Part shown: in pieces, positions 1 to 12,277 of the stretch
Layout of the letters: each line of letters opens with the position of its first letter
Position numbering within the stretch: the first letter of the stretch is position 1
Source of the DNA: Viscum album
Lineage: Eukaryota; Streptophyta; Magnoliopsida; Santalales; Viscaceae
Direction of reading: 5' to 3'
Assembly (NCBI GenBank): GCA_963277665.1
Contig: OY728119.1
Coordinates: 318,452,206-318,516,205 of the forward strand
DNA length: 64,000 nucleotides
The notes under the pieces: generated by a model
The model's input: only the letters and a program-made list of their open reading frames with translations
Database searches by the model: none
Told to the model about the DNA's origin: nothing
Made by a program: the position numbers and the translations under genes

Positions 1-2744
1 TTGAACTATTAGAAAATGAATTTATTTTCACATTTTTACACAATATAATTTTCATAATTTAGTTATTTATATTCATACATATCAATTTAATATCATGGTT
101 AAAATTTTCATGTTTAATAATTTTAATTATATATGATAAATTATTGAAACTCAATGTTGTGTGTAATGAAAGCTATCAATGAAATTAAATTTAATCGAAA
201 AAATTATAAATTATCAAGGTATTATATTCTACAAACCTTAAATTAATTTTTTTCCCAATTTTAACTTGATCTCAATAATCATTTTTTATCTGAAAATTCC
301 TTTGCATAAATCACACATCATAAAACGGTTAATAAAACATCCTCTTTTAAAGAGGTAAAGGGAAATTTGAATGTCTTATAGGATAAATGCTAACTGTATT
401 TCCAAATATTATAACATTAATAGGGACTAAAAATATGGATATTGAGGAGAAAAATAATTCCCAAGGACTAATAGAGATTAATAGAGATCATTGTCAGGTT
501 AAAGTTAACCATTGGAAATACATAAATATCTAATGAATGAAAACACCATTGATTCATCAGAAATGAAGGTTAAAGTATAAAATAATTTTTTCAGGGCATT
601 TTTCAAAAGATATGGTATTATTTTACTATCATGATGGGTAATATATGTGATATAGTTACTTTATTTATTTCCATATCATAATAATAATTACATTATTTAG
701 TGGTTCACTGATAGATTCTTACATAATTTATACTTCATTAAATAAATATAAAACATGATTTTCTAATGACTGAATGAAGAAAATTATTTATTAACAGATA
801 ATAATATCCATAAAAGTGTATAAACTATTCCCATTTGTTCTCTAAATATTTATCAAATCCCAAATTATTAGGATAATTTACCCAATTAATTAAGTTATAT
901 TTCTTCATTTACAACACTCAGGGTTCAACATAACCCATTCCATAAATAATTAACCTTATGGCTCCCCCAAAATATGTCTAACCAAAATTAAATCCCAATT
1001 ATTGGAATGGGTTGATCTTACATCATCCCATCATAATATTAACCATTACTTTTAAATAATTTCAATCACTCGTAAAGTTTCATAATAAGATGTATAAAAC
1101 CAAATAATTTTAAAATTGAAGATAAAATGAATCCATGCAGGCTTACCAATGACAATTCACCATTTAATCATTAAATAATATAAAAAGACATTTTTATTGG
1201 TTGTTTTATTTTATTCTAAAATTGATAGATGATCATAGGTTGATTTATAATATAAATCTACCATCATTATTCCATAATCTATTAAGAGATTGATAATGAA
1301 TACTCAAATAACATAACATATCAATGAAGGATGAACAATAATATTTTTGTTGGGTTCCATTATATAAACACCAACATAAAAATCCCAATACTGGGGTTGA
1401 GGATAATTATTCCATAATTATCAATATTCACTTCTGCTATTGTGATTAAAAGAATATTTCCTTTTTCCCTTTGTCTTCAATGATTTTTTAGGATTATTAT
1501 CCTAATTATCCCATAGTATAAGGTTTTGATTTACATAATTAAAAACCAAATGAATCTACAAAAATGAAGTTTGGGTGGTATATTTTTTTGATCACTATTC
1601 ATTACTTTCATTTTCCTAATACATTAAATTACTTTGATAGTTTATTTCACTAGGGATATGTTTCCAAGACTAGAAAAATTGTACTATTTAATTCTGGATT
1701 TGACCTGAGTTTTGCTTCCAAATTTTTTGAAATTAGTTTATTGAAATGTTTTCTTCCTCCTAAGTGATATACCATTATAGCTTATGTGATTCTTCATCTT
1801 CCTTTTCTTATCACAAGAAATGTTGAGGTTTCCATATTCATATTCCACATTTAGTGTACATTGAATGATATCTTCCTCAATTAGAAAGTCCCTTATAGAT
1901 AATTACTTTAGAATACCCCCTTTGAAACCACTATAGAATCAATCAGTTTTTATTTTAGGGATAAATTAAACCAAAATCATAAATTTAATGTCTTTTAAAA
2001 TATTACTCATATTTACCAATTGGATCATCATCTATTATCTTATTCTCAAATAATTCCTTCTCTAATTTATTATGTAGAAAACAAGGTAACTACTAATTAA
2101 AAAATTTCATCTTAGGATAATCTCATTTCATATATTAAATTTCATCCTCTTTATCTAAATTCATAATAAGATTTCACTGTTGATATTCTTTTCTTTAAAA
2201 ATAATAAACCACTAGGATTAATTTTTTATGGTTTGATCCCTGAATAAAAAAAATATTTTTCCCATCATGTTGGTCAATTTCTCAGTAATCAGTGGATTAA
2301 AATTCCCATGGAATGTGGTTGGGAATTTCTTCATAAAATATTTAGTGGTGTTTCACCCCCATGGTAAATTTGAATTTTTAACATGAACCATGTTACAACA
2401 TAAATATTGGGAGATCTGAGTGAGCATAGTCACATGAAATTTTATCGCAGCTTCTATTCCATTTGGTTTTTCATGAAGTGGTTGTTTCATTTGGCTTCAA
2501 ATTAAATTTTCAAATGATTATTTCATGTTCAAATCATTGAATAAATGAAAAAACATATTTTTGGAAACAATAATCATAGTGTGAATCCATATAATCATAC
2601 AAAAATCATCTATAGGATGTATAAATAATTTCACATTCTATTTTAACTATGGAATATTTTATTTAACATGGTTAATGGATTTTTATCATCTTGTAATGAA
2701 CCAAATCCCATTTTTATTACCTTATGAAAATTTTGTTTTTGAGG
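1..2744. other. AT-rich flank without recognisable gene
   Basis: Very AT-rich DNA lying left of the probable start of retrotransposon A. I find no convincing reading frame, RNA gene or repeat end here. It probably represents old, decayed intergenic or transposon sequence that was continuous with the DNA now to the right of 45341 before element A inserted, but I could not match the two flanks to a named family. Confidence 0.5.
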
Positions 2745-5160
2745 TGTTTTGGGAGGTTAAGAAACTTATTCTAAAACTATATAGTTTTTCAAATTTTATA
2801 ATCGTATGTTGCGACGTTGAGTCACAATGATGACTCACGCCAATAGGTCACCAATGGTGAGTTGTACTAGTGAGTCTTCCAATGGTAGATTGAAATGGCG
2901 AGTCATCCACCTGTATCTCAGAATGATGATTCATCTGTCGATAACGTGTAATGTTGAGTCATCCATCAGAAACTCGAAATAGTGATTCATCCACTGGTAG
3001 CTCGAAACGGTGGGTCATCCAGGGGTGACTCTCAATGGTCAGTCAAGACCGGTGATTTAGAATGGTGACTCGCATCGGTATCTCTATGAATGGTGAATCA
3101 CATTGGCGATTCACATAATGGTGATTCATTTCCAACAATTTTTCAAAATTCATTATTTCATTAGTTTTTCCAATTTTTACCCTTTAACAAAATCATTAAT
3201 GTAAAATTAATTTAATACCATATTTAATTATTTTTGGAGTCATTTCCAATCGAATATATCTTCTAAAATCCTTAATCATTTCTTGATTTATAAACTGTGT
3301 GGTCTTGGTAAAGATCTACCTTTAGTGGATTTTTAAAAAATAGTATCTCCAATTGATTTAGGATACAGACTTTCTAAAGCCAATACCATCTCTACCTTGT
3401 GCGGTTCCCTTTATCTTAGTGCTAGATGACCCAGAACCATTATTCCCTAACAAATCAAGAATTTGCGTTGTTTCATTTGGATCGTGTTTTCCCTGGAGGC
3501 TTTTCCTACTACATGTGAAAACCCATTTTTTATCATAATAAGGTAGTGATTATCATATATTATTTGAGGTACATATCCCTTTATATCTATTTTATTTGTG
3601 TATCATATTGGGTGGGTGTATAAATTTATCCTTTGTGAGGATATTATAATAACAATTTAATAAAGATAATTAGGTTAACTTAAGATCATTATGCGAGGTT
3701 GGAGATAAGTGATGTATGTTTTTCTTGTTATTTTTTTTATTGTTTTGAATTATACGAGATTAATTCCCTACTAAAAATCATGGCTATTGGGGATCCTTTT
3801 TCGCACACTGGGTAATGATTCTGGAATGCATGATGTTTGGTTTTCTATCAAACAACTGTTATCAAATCAGTAAACCACATACACTATCCTAATAAAGTCA
3901 TAACAAAGGATCAAACTGTTTCTGTGATAACCATAGAAGTTCAAAAGTGGAAATAAAGAATATAAGACTTGTTAAATATGTACATGTTTGGTTTAATTTT
4001 TATAGTGGTATGGTTGTGAGAACATTTATGTGTGTGTGGTTGGTTTTGAAGGTGTAAAGGAATCTCATGTTGAGATTTTTACTAATTGTATTATGGATGG
4101 GTAGTGTCGTGAAGCCGGGATACAATCGAGTTTTGTTATGTTGTGTTACTAGGTGTGGTGTGGTTCTGCAGTAGGGTTTCCTAGAGTGGTTGTGATATGT
4201 GTTTTCTAGTATTGATGAGATGTGTTTATGGGCATGGCTATGAGTTGGGGGTTTTCTCTATTGATAGGTTGGATTGGGTAGAATGACTTTGTAGAATAAT
4301 GATAACAGTTGTTGGTATGGGTAATTCATCTGATATTTCTGCACCAGTAGAATATAGAAATCTTCATCCCATGTCTCATAATCTGTGTATGGTATGTTAT
4401 GATTGGGTTTCAAATGAATAGGAATGTGTAGTGGTTTAATTTACCATGGTTCCCCTTCCTTTTTGAGACTTTCATTGTGATTGTTATTGTGGTCTATGTT
4501 ACTTAGTTTCCCAGTTAGTGATCGGGAAAATAAATACTTAATAATTTTGATATGGAATGAATTGGTTTGGTAAATGGGAAGTAGTTTTTCAATGAGAAGG
4601 TAAATAATGATTTTCATGCTTAACTATAGTTAAATATGAATAATAAAATCATTGGGTGTTGATAAAAAGAGATTTCAGAATCTGCTTTAATTTGTCAACT
4701 TCTAAAGTAACTGTTAATGATACTAATTGAGGTAGAAGTTTTGTCGAAACACATAGGTTGGGCTTGATTTATTGGTATCATATATGTATTACATGTATTT
4801 TACTTTTTATTTCTATACACACCCCACCCTATATGAAAACTACGATGAACACCCCCATTATCATGGTGGAGGGTGTCTTTTCTAAATAACCCAATGGGAG
4901 GATGGATGAATGGCCAACCTCTCTTCCCTTCTCCCACATCCAAGTGGTGATAGCCCAAGATTCTCTAGAAAGGTTGTGGTTGTGGGGAACAGGTGTGTGT
5001 GGATGAGTTTTTATTTCCCAAGTGTCTACATGATGAGATGAGTTGTGTTTTCCTTGGTGTATGTGGGATGACATGTGTTATTCTTCCCATGTGTTTATGG
5101 GATGTGATGTGGTTGTGATGCCCATGGGTCTATATTATGGACGTGATGTGGTTGTGAGGC
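2745..5160 (+). repeat. 5' LTR of element A, first segment
   Basis: Matches 42121 to about 44600 in the same order, including the GTGAGTC-type short repeats, the region around 3300-4800, and the GT-rich stretch near 4830-5150. It is cut at 5160/5161 by element C, and the LTR resumes near 26746. Both pieces together are about 3.19 kb, close to the 3.22 kb of the 3' copy. LTRs normally carry promoter and polyadenylation signals, but I cannot place these here. Confidence 0.75.
2812..3130 (+). repeat. Short imperfect tandem repeats (GTGAGTC / GAGTCATCCA words) in LTR A
   Basis: A run of roughly 15-30 bp degenerate repeats built on words such as GGTGAGTC, GAGTCATCCAC and GGTAGCTC. The same array occurs in the other LTR at about 42185-42570, so it was present when the element inserted. 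Confidence 0.7.
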
Positions 5161-5533
5161 TGATTATCGACAAAAAACAAATATATCAATTACATTTTAA
5201 TGGTATTAAATGTTTATTTTTGTTTTTATGGGCATGAGTTAGTGAATTTTAATTTTGAACATCCATTCTCATCATTTGTACACTTCATGCCTAATGTACT
5301 CCAATTTAAGACCAATGATTAATCTGATCTTAAGGAATGTAATTATCCATATTTTAATTTGATATTTTGGGAAATGGATCTACATTTCAATATGAACATT
5401 TTTTATGCAGGGATCAATGGAGGATTCATAATGAATTATGGAGATATTTGGATATGAAAGGAAAGAATTATGGAGAAGGTAGGCTGGACACCAACCCACT
5501 GATGAGAATGTGGGGTCCACAATACAGACCAAC
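5161..5533 (+). repeat. 5' LTR of element C, first segment
   Basis: Begins TGATTATCGAC and aligns with 25029-25400. It stops at the CCAAC target site of element B and continues at 16076. The LTR ends are TGAT at the start and ATCA at 17419-17422, a good terminal inverted pair for an LTR. Confidence 0.8.
5529..5533 (+). repeat. Target site duplication of element B, left copy
   Basis: CCAAC immediately before the TGTTAGAACC start of LTR B, repeated exactly at 16071-16075. The uninterrupted counterpart in the other LTR of C, near 25396, reads through this site, confirming it as the insertion point. Confidence 0.9.
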
Positions 5534-5614
5534 TGTTAGAACCCAGATCTTCGTTTCAGGTATGTTTTTCCTTTTCTGGTATTTTTTGAGAATAAGAGGA
5601 AAATCTAGAAATTT

Positions 5615-5800
5615 TTAAAGTACACGTTGTGTATATTATGAGTACACACCGTGTAATTCGATGCCGCGTAAGGCCGTGTGTTGGCTGTGTCTGAGCCACA
5701 CACACGTTGTGTAAGGGCGATATGGAGGCCGCTTAAATTAGAGTACAGAAAGGCATAGTACATGCCGTGTAATCCAAAAGTACACATTGTGTACTTTCTT
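5615..5800. repeat. Cluster of near-palindromic TACACGCCGTGTA-type words in LTR B
   Basis: Variants of a 12-13 bp near-palindrome (TACACGTTGTGTA, TACACACCGTGTA and similar) recur at about 5625, 5643, 5700, 5760 and 5785. The matching 3' LTR shows them at about 13930-14105, and a further cluster lies in the leader. Confidence 0.7.
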
Positions 5801-6504
5801 TCTTTTTCATTAAACAGACCGAGGTCGCTCCTAATCAACAGAATCATCATCTTCTCAAGGTTATTCGGCCAAGAGCATCCTTACGGCCGCAAACATCCTC
5901 CGAGCCCCCAAGCCTCCATCTTTTTGCCGAATCGACCGCCTTCGATTACGTTGGAACCGCAACTGTGATCTTTTCCATCTTCTTGAGATTCATTCCATGA
6001 TTTTCCCTCTTTCTCAAGATATCGTGGGTTGAACGTTTTGTGCGTTTTCTTAGATCTATGACGTTTTAAGGAGAATCAAGCCTCGTGGTTCAATTATATT
6101 GATCTCCTAGCATCAAGGTAGGTGGTTCGTGCCTTACATATTGAAGCCTTTTAGTTTTATCAAAAAATTTATACCAATACTCATGAACAGAGTATTGCAT
6201 GTTTACCATTTTTCCCCTTTTGTTTTCCTTCCTTGATTGTATACTTGTGTAGAGGTAATTTAATCATGTATGAGGATAATTGATGCGATTGGATGTTTTT
6301 CCCATGCCTTGTTCTGTTTAAGACCATCGGGTCTTGTTAGCCTTCGGCCGTTATACCTATTTTCCATGCCTTGTGACCATAGGATGGAATGATATTTTTG
6401 ACATGCTTGTTTCTGTAGACTGTTTAGCCAAGTAGCTCTATAGGTGTGCTTTAGCGATATTACACTATTATGCATTGACTGGCATGAGACCGTGAGAAGC
6501 TGGT

Positions 6505-6965
6505 GCTATAGACTATAATGGATAGACCGAGTGAGATTCCTAAAGAGTCGTGGACATTATAGACTATAAGGGATAGACTGAGTGAGCTTCCTAGAGAGTC
6601 TTGGACATTATAGTCTACATGGGATAGACTGAGTGAGCTTCCCAAAGAGTTTTGGATATTATAGACTATAAAAGGGTAGACCGAGTGAGCTTCCTCATAG
6701 AGTCTTTACATTTTTGAATTTTCATAAACCATTACAGGCTAGAGGATGAATTGACCAAGGGATCTTCCTCAAAGAGTCTGTGATTGACCTAAGACTATAG
6801 GAGGAATTGACCGAGTGCACTTCCTCAGAGAGTTTCTAGACCATGGGGCTATAAGAGGGTTAGGCCACATGATCTTCCTTAGAGAGTCCCTGACTACCCT
6901 AGACTATAAGGGGAATTGACTGAGAGAGCTTCCCCAGAGAGTATTATAATTTTTTATGACAAAAC
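6505..6965 (+). repeat. ~57 bp imperfect tandem repeat in 5' LTR B
   Basis: About seven or eight degenerate units with the core GATAGACTGAGTGAGCTTCC followed by AGAGAGTC and ATAGACTATAA. The first units are spaced near 57 bp and later ones drift. The same array occurs at 14815-15275 in the 3' LTR. Confidence 0.8.
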
Positions 6966-7766
6966 TAGAGGGGTTAGGCTGAGTGCACTACCTAGAGGGT
7001 TGTTCGTACTTTTCTGTTAGAACCAGAGGGGTTGGATACGAGTACTTCCCAGAGGGGTTCCTGTTGCGGTTAGCTATTGGCTTCACTACTAATTGTTGTT
7101 ATGCGGATTGATTCCTGTTTTATATCATCCTATTACTGCTTACTGATAACTGCCATCTATTTACTATTACTATTTACTGATTAATATACTATTACATACC
7201 ACATAGTCACTGACTGTTAGGCATAGATATTCAGGTGGTTGCGTACGGGGATTTCGTCTCACACTCTATTTGGGCCATGTTTTTGGCCCCAAGCAGACTG
7301 TGTTGTTGCATGTATAGACAAGGGCAAGCACCCTTCGACTTCAATTACATGATTGCTTTGGAGTAGGAGAGCATGGGACCAAGATTAGGCTTGCGATGCT
7401 GTGAAGCTGTTTATGTTTCCTTTTGTACTTGTTTTGGTACTATTTGTATTTCCAGCATTTTGACCTATTTTGTTGCTTTCCTAGATATGTATCATCCATT
7501 ATTTCATATATACATATGTGCTCCAGTTGTTTATTATTTTAGTCTTCCGCTATTTATTATTGTTGTATATTTAATGCTTCTTCTATTGCATGTTTTGTTT
7601 ACTTCCGCTGAGTACTCTACCAATGAGGGCATAGTTTCCCCACTATCACAACCAAGGCCCTCACTGCTAGTTTGTAGTCTCATGCGTTTGGGGAAATTCT
7701 ATTGAGGCCATGTGACCAACTGGGTACAGGGTGACTCTGGGTGGATTCCGGAACTGGAACATTACA

Positions 7767-9163
7767 AAGCGGTAACAATGGGATTCATTTCTCTTGATTT
7801 ACTATTTGGAGCCTTTATCCAGGGATAGGATGGATTCAGTACTTGGTAATAAGTTTTTCCATTTAGTAGCTGACCTAGGTACATGGAAAATACAGTCTAC
7901 CTCATTTATTGCAGTTTTCAGGTTTTGAGATTTTATGGTTGATATGATTTCACCTCGAGTGACTGACATGATTTTTGTTGTTATTGTTGTTTCTATTGCA
8001 GTTCTATTTATATCACTACCCGATGATATGAGGGTATGCCATCTCATGCATCATATAGGAACTTGTTAGAAATCACATTCCATGCATTCTTTCCATGCTA
8101 TCTAGGGTGAATTATCGATTGCATTTTTTTGTGATAGACATTGTGTAGATTATTCATGTTGTTGTGATATATTCTTTTATAGAATCCATGCAATTTGATA
8201 AAGAAATTGTTTGTATTGTACCTTGCTTAATTGAATGCCAAATTGTTGTTTTTGAGGTGTTACGGGCCCTCATGAATGGGAACTTAGTGGATCATTGACT
8301 TGTTTTTCATATATATGACTTATATGAGATTCCGAGGTTTGATTCGAGGGGAGTATGGTCCCTCACGGATCGGAATTTGGAACCTCTATGTTTTTTTCAG
8401 TGTTTTCTGGGATTCGGTGCAGTTTCTGAGCTACTGCCTAGAAAAACCTAGAATACACGGCGTGTACTTTATGACTACATGCTGTGTAGATTTAAATTGT
8501 GTTACTGAATGGGTGAGCAGAAACACGGGGTGTGAGGAGTCTTCAGGTACACGCCGTGTATGATAGGTGCATTCCGTGTAGTAGTGTGCCGTATACCTGG
8601 TCGTGTCACTACCAACACGGGTCGGGGAATCTCATGTAGTACAGGCCGTATTTTGTATGAACACATAGTGTAGCCTTGTTCTATGTACCCGGCCATGTCA
8701 CGAACAACCTAGGTCGGTGTTATGTTCTCCAATACACTCCGTGTTTGTTCGGAACATGCCGTGTAAGGGTCAGCCATGTAGTCGGCCCTGTAACTAATAA
8801 CATGGTTGCCGAAACCTCTTCTAGTATAGGCCGTGTCCTTAGTGAACATGTCGTGTTGTCTAGGGTTAAGAGGATAGTGTGAGTTAGCCATGTAATGAGA
8901 CTCAGGCACGAGAATCGTGTTCAAGTACACACAGTGTGTGGGAACAAAATGTCGTTTAGTCTGGGGGTGTTACACGACCAGTTGTGGAAGAAGTATACAC
9001 CCATGTGAATGGATTTAAGGGACACTCCGTGTAGTTTTATACACGTCGTGTAGTCATGTATGGTAAAAATTGAGTGTTTCTTTCTTCTGTTCCCATTTTT
9101 TACTCTTGTGTTCTCTGTCCTTGATGATCCTGATCTAAGGTGTTCTTTTGGTCTTTCAGAGCT
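7767..9163 (+). other. Leader between 5' LTR and gag of element B
   Basis: No coding sequence recognised. A stretch just after the LTR (from 7771, GGTAACAATGG) may be a strongly decayed tRNA-Met primer site, but only about half of the bases fit. From 8450 to 9060 the leader is packed with ACACGCCGTGTA-like words in both perfect and degenerate form, the same motif as in the LTR. Confidence 0.55.
8450..9060. repeat. Dispersed ACACGCCGTGTA-like motif cluster in leader of B
   Basis: At least a dozen copies or near copies of a CACGGCGTGT / CACGCCGTGT near-palindrome, for example around 8456, 8550, 8570, 8740, 8755, 8828, 8925, 9020 and 9040, irregularly spaced. Spacing is not regular enough for a simple tandem repeat. 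Confidence 0.7.
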
Positions 9164-10099
9164 ATGCCTCCGAGACGTCACCTGGTTGTATGTTAGCTGC
9201 CAGATGATGATCAGACAATGGATATAGTCAATTTGGGATCTCCTACAGATCCTCCTGCAGATCCTCCTATCGTGCCAGCTTTGGAATCAACAGTTATACC
9301 CATTGCAGGTGCTGATGTGCAGTTCATGGAGGACTTCATAAGGATGATGCATACCTTTCAAGGAGCACCACCTCCTGCCCCTTCGATGGATGAGTTGACA
9401 TGGAATTTCCAGCAGCATCATCCGCCTACATTCTCAAGGGATGGAGGACCCTAGGCTGCAGAGTCATGGCTAGAGGCCACACTGATGATCTCCGAGCATC
9501 TAGAGATACCTCCAGAGAAAAGGGTAAATCTTGCTACTTATATGCTCCGAGACACCGCCAAGAGGTGGTGGGAGGTGGTCACATAGTCAGGGCACCATCA
9601 GAGTATGACTTGGGATGAGTTTCAGTGCATCTTATATGATTACTTTTATCCAGAGACCATGAGGGCCAACTAAGCCTGATAATTTATGAGTCTTGAGCCG
9701 GGTAATCTTTCTGTTATGGAGTAATCATCTCTTTTTACCAAGCTGCAACGCTTCAGGCCGATTCCAGTAGGTGATGAGTTGTTCCTTACTAGGAAGATTA
9801 AGGATGGTCTCATGCATGAGATCTGTTCCTAAGTGAATATCTTCAGGTTGACTTTGATATCTGCTATCATCAACCAGATAGTGATCACTGAGTGAAATAT
9901 GAGAGATTCTGGAGCAGTGGTCTAGGGTGGTTCGACATCCAGAGTCAGTGTTCCTCCTACTAATAGCAGGAAGCGCCACAGGGAGTCTGCCCGAGGAGAT
10001 CAGGGTAGGTAGAATGTATTTTCAGGCAGCCAGGTTGTATGCTACCAGTGTGGTAGGAGTGGGAATACTAGGCCTCAATGCTAGAGAAACCTAATAGAG
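9164..10099 (+). pseudogene. gag of element B (broken)
   Basis: Capsid protein that would package retrotransposon RNA in cytoplasmic particles. The frame starts with MPPRR at 9164, typical of chromovirus gag, and meets a stop about ten codons in. It continues as 9218-9454 and then, past further stops, through a Retrotrans_gag-like region (ESWLEAT, then RDTAKRWW near 9555). A zinc knuckle at 10040-10081 reads C-Y-Q-C-G then N where the conserved histidine should be, then a final C, so the CCHC motif has lost its histidine. At least five in-frame stops make it non-functional. Followed directly by protease. The family assignment is secure; the exact C-terminus is not visible. Confidence 0.8.
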
Positions 10100-10439
10100 T
10101 GCGGATCTTGGGGCAAGATGGGCCATATTTAGTGTTTTTGTTAGATCTTCTCACCTACAGTTAGTGGTAGGGGTTCTTCTATGACACTACGTACATGATA
10201 TGTATCACCAGTTTCTCACCAGTCTGGGAACTAGAGTTCTTCTGGCCATTCAGGATGTGGTGGATGTCGTGTCCGTGGTGTTCAGTCACCAGGTTACCAG
10301 TGATAGTAGAGTGTATCTGCTCAATGTGGTCAGCCAGTGGTGTAGGGCCGCAATACAGTTTAGATTTTCATCGTGGAGTAAAACTATCAGGAGTAGGATC
10401 CTATCCCTTCCACAGTTCGAGGTACGATCTTAGTATCCT

Positions 10440-12274
10440 CAGTTTTATCTTCCGCCCTTTTCGATACCGGTGCTTCACATAGCTTTATCTCTGTTTCTTT
10501 TGTGGAGAGCCTTAGTCTCTATATATTTTAGTCTGCCGACAGGTTGACTCTTGACACACCATTGAGAACGAGGATTTCTTGCGTACGTCAGTGCAGAGAG
10601 TGCCTTCTTGAGGTTGAAGTGTGTCACTTCTTATGGGACCTCTATGTCATAGAGATGACAGGCTATGATGTCATTCTCGGTATGGACTGGTTAGTTCCCT
10701 TCTAGGCAATCTTCGATTGCTATCGCCGTAGGGTGAGTTTCATATCACCAGAGGGTGGATATTTTCTTCATAGAGGCGAGTGGGATGTCTAGGCGGGTAG
10801 AGTGTGACCTGAGCATCATGGGATACGAGGAGTTACAACCCATATTTCCAGTCTTTATCTGGATGACCAGGGGACTTCACAGTTATACTTTCCTCCAGTG
10901 ATGGATCCTTTTAGGGATGTATTTCCAGAGGAATTTTCAGGTTTGCCTCAGGAGCGTGAGGTAGAAATCTCAATTGAGCTCGTTCCAAGAGCGGCACTGA
11001 TGTCTATTCCTACTTATAGTATAACTACACCTCAGTTGCAGGAAATCAAGAAGTAGTTGGAGGAGTTCCATGCAAAGGGTTTCATCCAACCCAGTAGTTA
11101 TCCTTGGGGTTCGCCTATCCTATTTGCGAAGAAGGCAGACGACACCCTTAGGCTTTCTGTGGATTATCGGAAGCTGAACCAGTTAGCAGTCAAGAACCGA
11201 TATCCCTTCCTGTGGATCGATGACCTCTTTGATAAACTTCAATGATCCTGGGTGTTCTCAAAGATCGATTTAAGGTCCGACTATCATCAGTTGTGTGTTA
11301 GACGAATAGATATACCTCTTACAGCCTTCAGGAGCAGGTATGGTCTATATGCGTATACGGTCATTCCATTCGGCCTCACGAATGCGCCAACAGTTTTTAT
11401 GGAACTGATGAACCAAGTGTTCCATCCATTCATGGATTACTTCATGGTGGATTTCATGGACGACATCTTGGTGTACTCTCACACTCTACACGACCATGCT
11501 ACCCATCTTGTTATCATTCTGGGAACACTGAGAGTGCATCAGTTATATGCTATGCTCTAGAAATTCCACTTTTCGATGGATCAGATTCACTTATTGGGTC
11601 ACGTTATCTCAGAGACAGGAGTATCATTACACCCAGATAAAGTGAGAGTTGTAGTTTCTTGGGAACAGCTGAAGAATGTCTTTGAGGTGCAGAGTTTTTT
11701 AGGGATGTCTGGATACTACAGGCATTTCATACAATACTTTTCATGCCTTTTAACACCGATTACATGCGTGACCATGATAGGTGCAAAGTTCTTATGGTCA
11801 TATTCTTGTGAGTCAGACTTTTATGAGCTGAAGGGGAGGTTGATGTCAGCACCGATACAAGTATTTCCAGAGCTGGTCAAGTGATATAAAGTATACTATG
11901 ATGTTTTAGGTATCGGACTGGGAGTTGTGCTTATGCAGGGAGATGGAGTCGTTGCGTATGGGTCTCGGCAGTTGAGGCCACACAAGAGAAATTAACCGAT
12001 GCATGATTTGGAGTTGGCAGCTGTTTTTCACGCCTTATGTTGTTAAGGAAATTATCTTTTGGGAGAGCACTTTGTGGTTTTTACCGATCACAAGATTCTC
12101 AAGTACATCTTCACTCAGCATGATCTAAATCTGAGACAACATAGGTGGGTCGAGTATCTTCAGTCCTTCAACATTGAGCTTGCCTATACACCAAGAAAGG
12201 GAAATGTAGTGGCTGATGTGTTATGTAGGAGAACTCAGGTTCGGGCATTTCAGGAGGCCAGCATTGATTGGTAG
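10440..12274 (+). pseudogene. pol of element B: protease, reverse transcriptase, RNase H (broken)
   Basis: Aspartic protease site DTGAS lies at about 10463-10477, followed by the GYDVILGMDWL motif near 10660 that precedes RT in plant Ty3/gypsy elements. RT begins near 11040 and is readable as 11057-11245, 11252-11560 and 11576-11884, with the substrate-binding FSKIDLRS block, PFGLTNAP, and the catalytic FMDD (usual YxDD/FIDD position) at about 11454-11465, both aspartates kept. RNase H follows from about 11890, ending in a clean segment at 12059-12274 with the FTDHK and ADVLCRR blocks. Single stops between the open segments, often where Trp, Gln or Gly would be expected, break the frame. It would have copied element RNA into DNA; now inactive. 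Confidence 0.9.
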
Positions 12275-12277
12275 CTT

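Larger units (their letters stand above)
5534..7766 (+). repeat. 5' LTR of element B
   Basis: Runs from TGTTAGAACC to GAACATTACA and matches 13842-16070 throughout. It contains clusters of ACACGCCGTGT-like words near 5620-5790, a ~57 bp tandem array at 6510-6960, and near 7373 a stretch that reads as an open frame of about 110 codons, which is also open in the other LTR and is most likely chance. Confidence 0.9.

Noticed and set aside
7373..7705. 110-codon open frame found also at 15680-16009
   Set aside because: Both copies are LTR B sequence, so similarity is explained by LTR duplication. It has no recognisable domain and an LTR position is unlikely for a gene.
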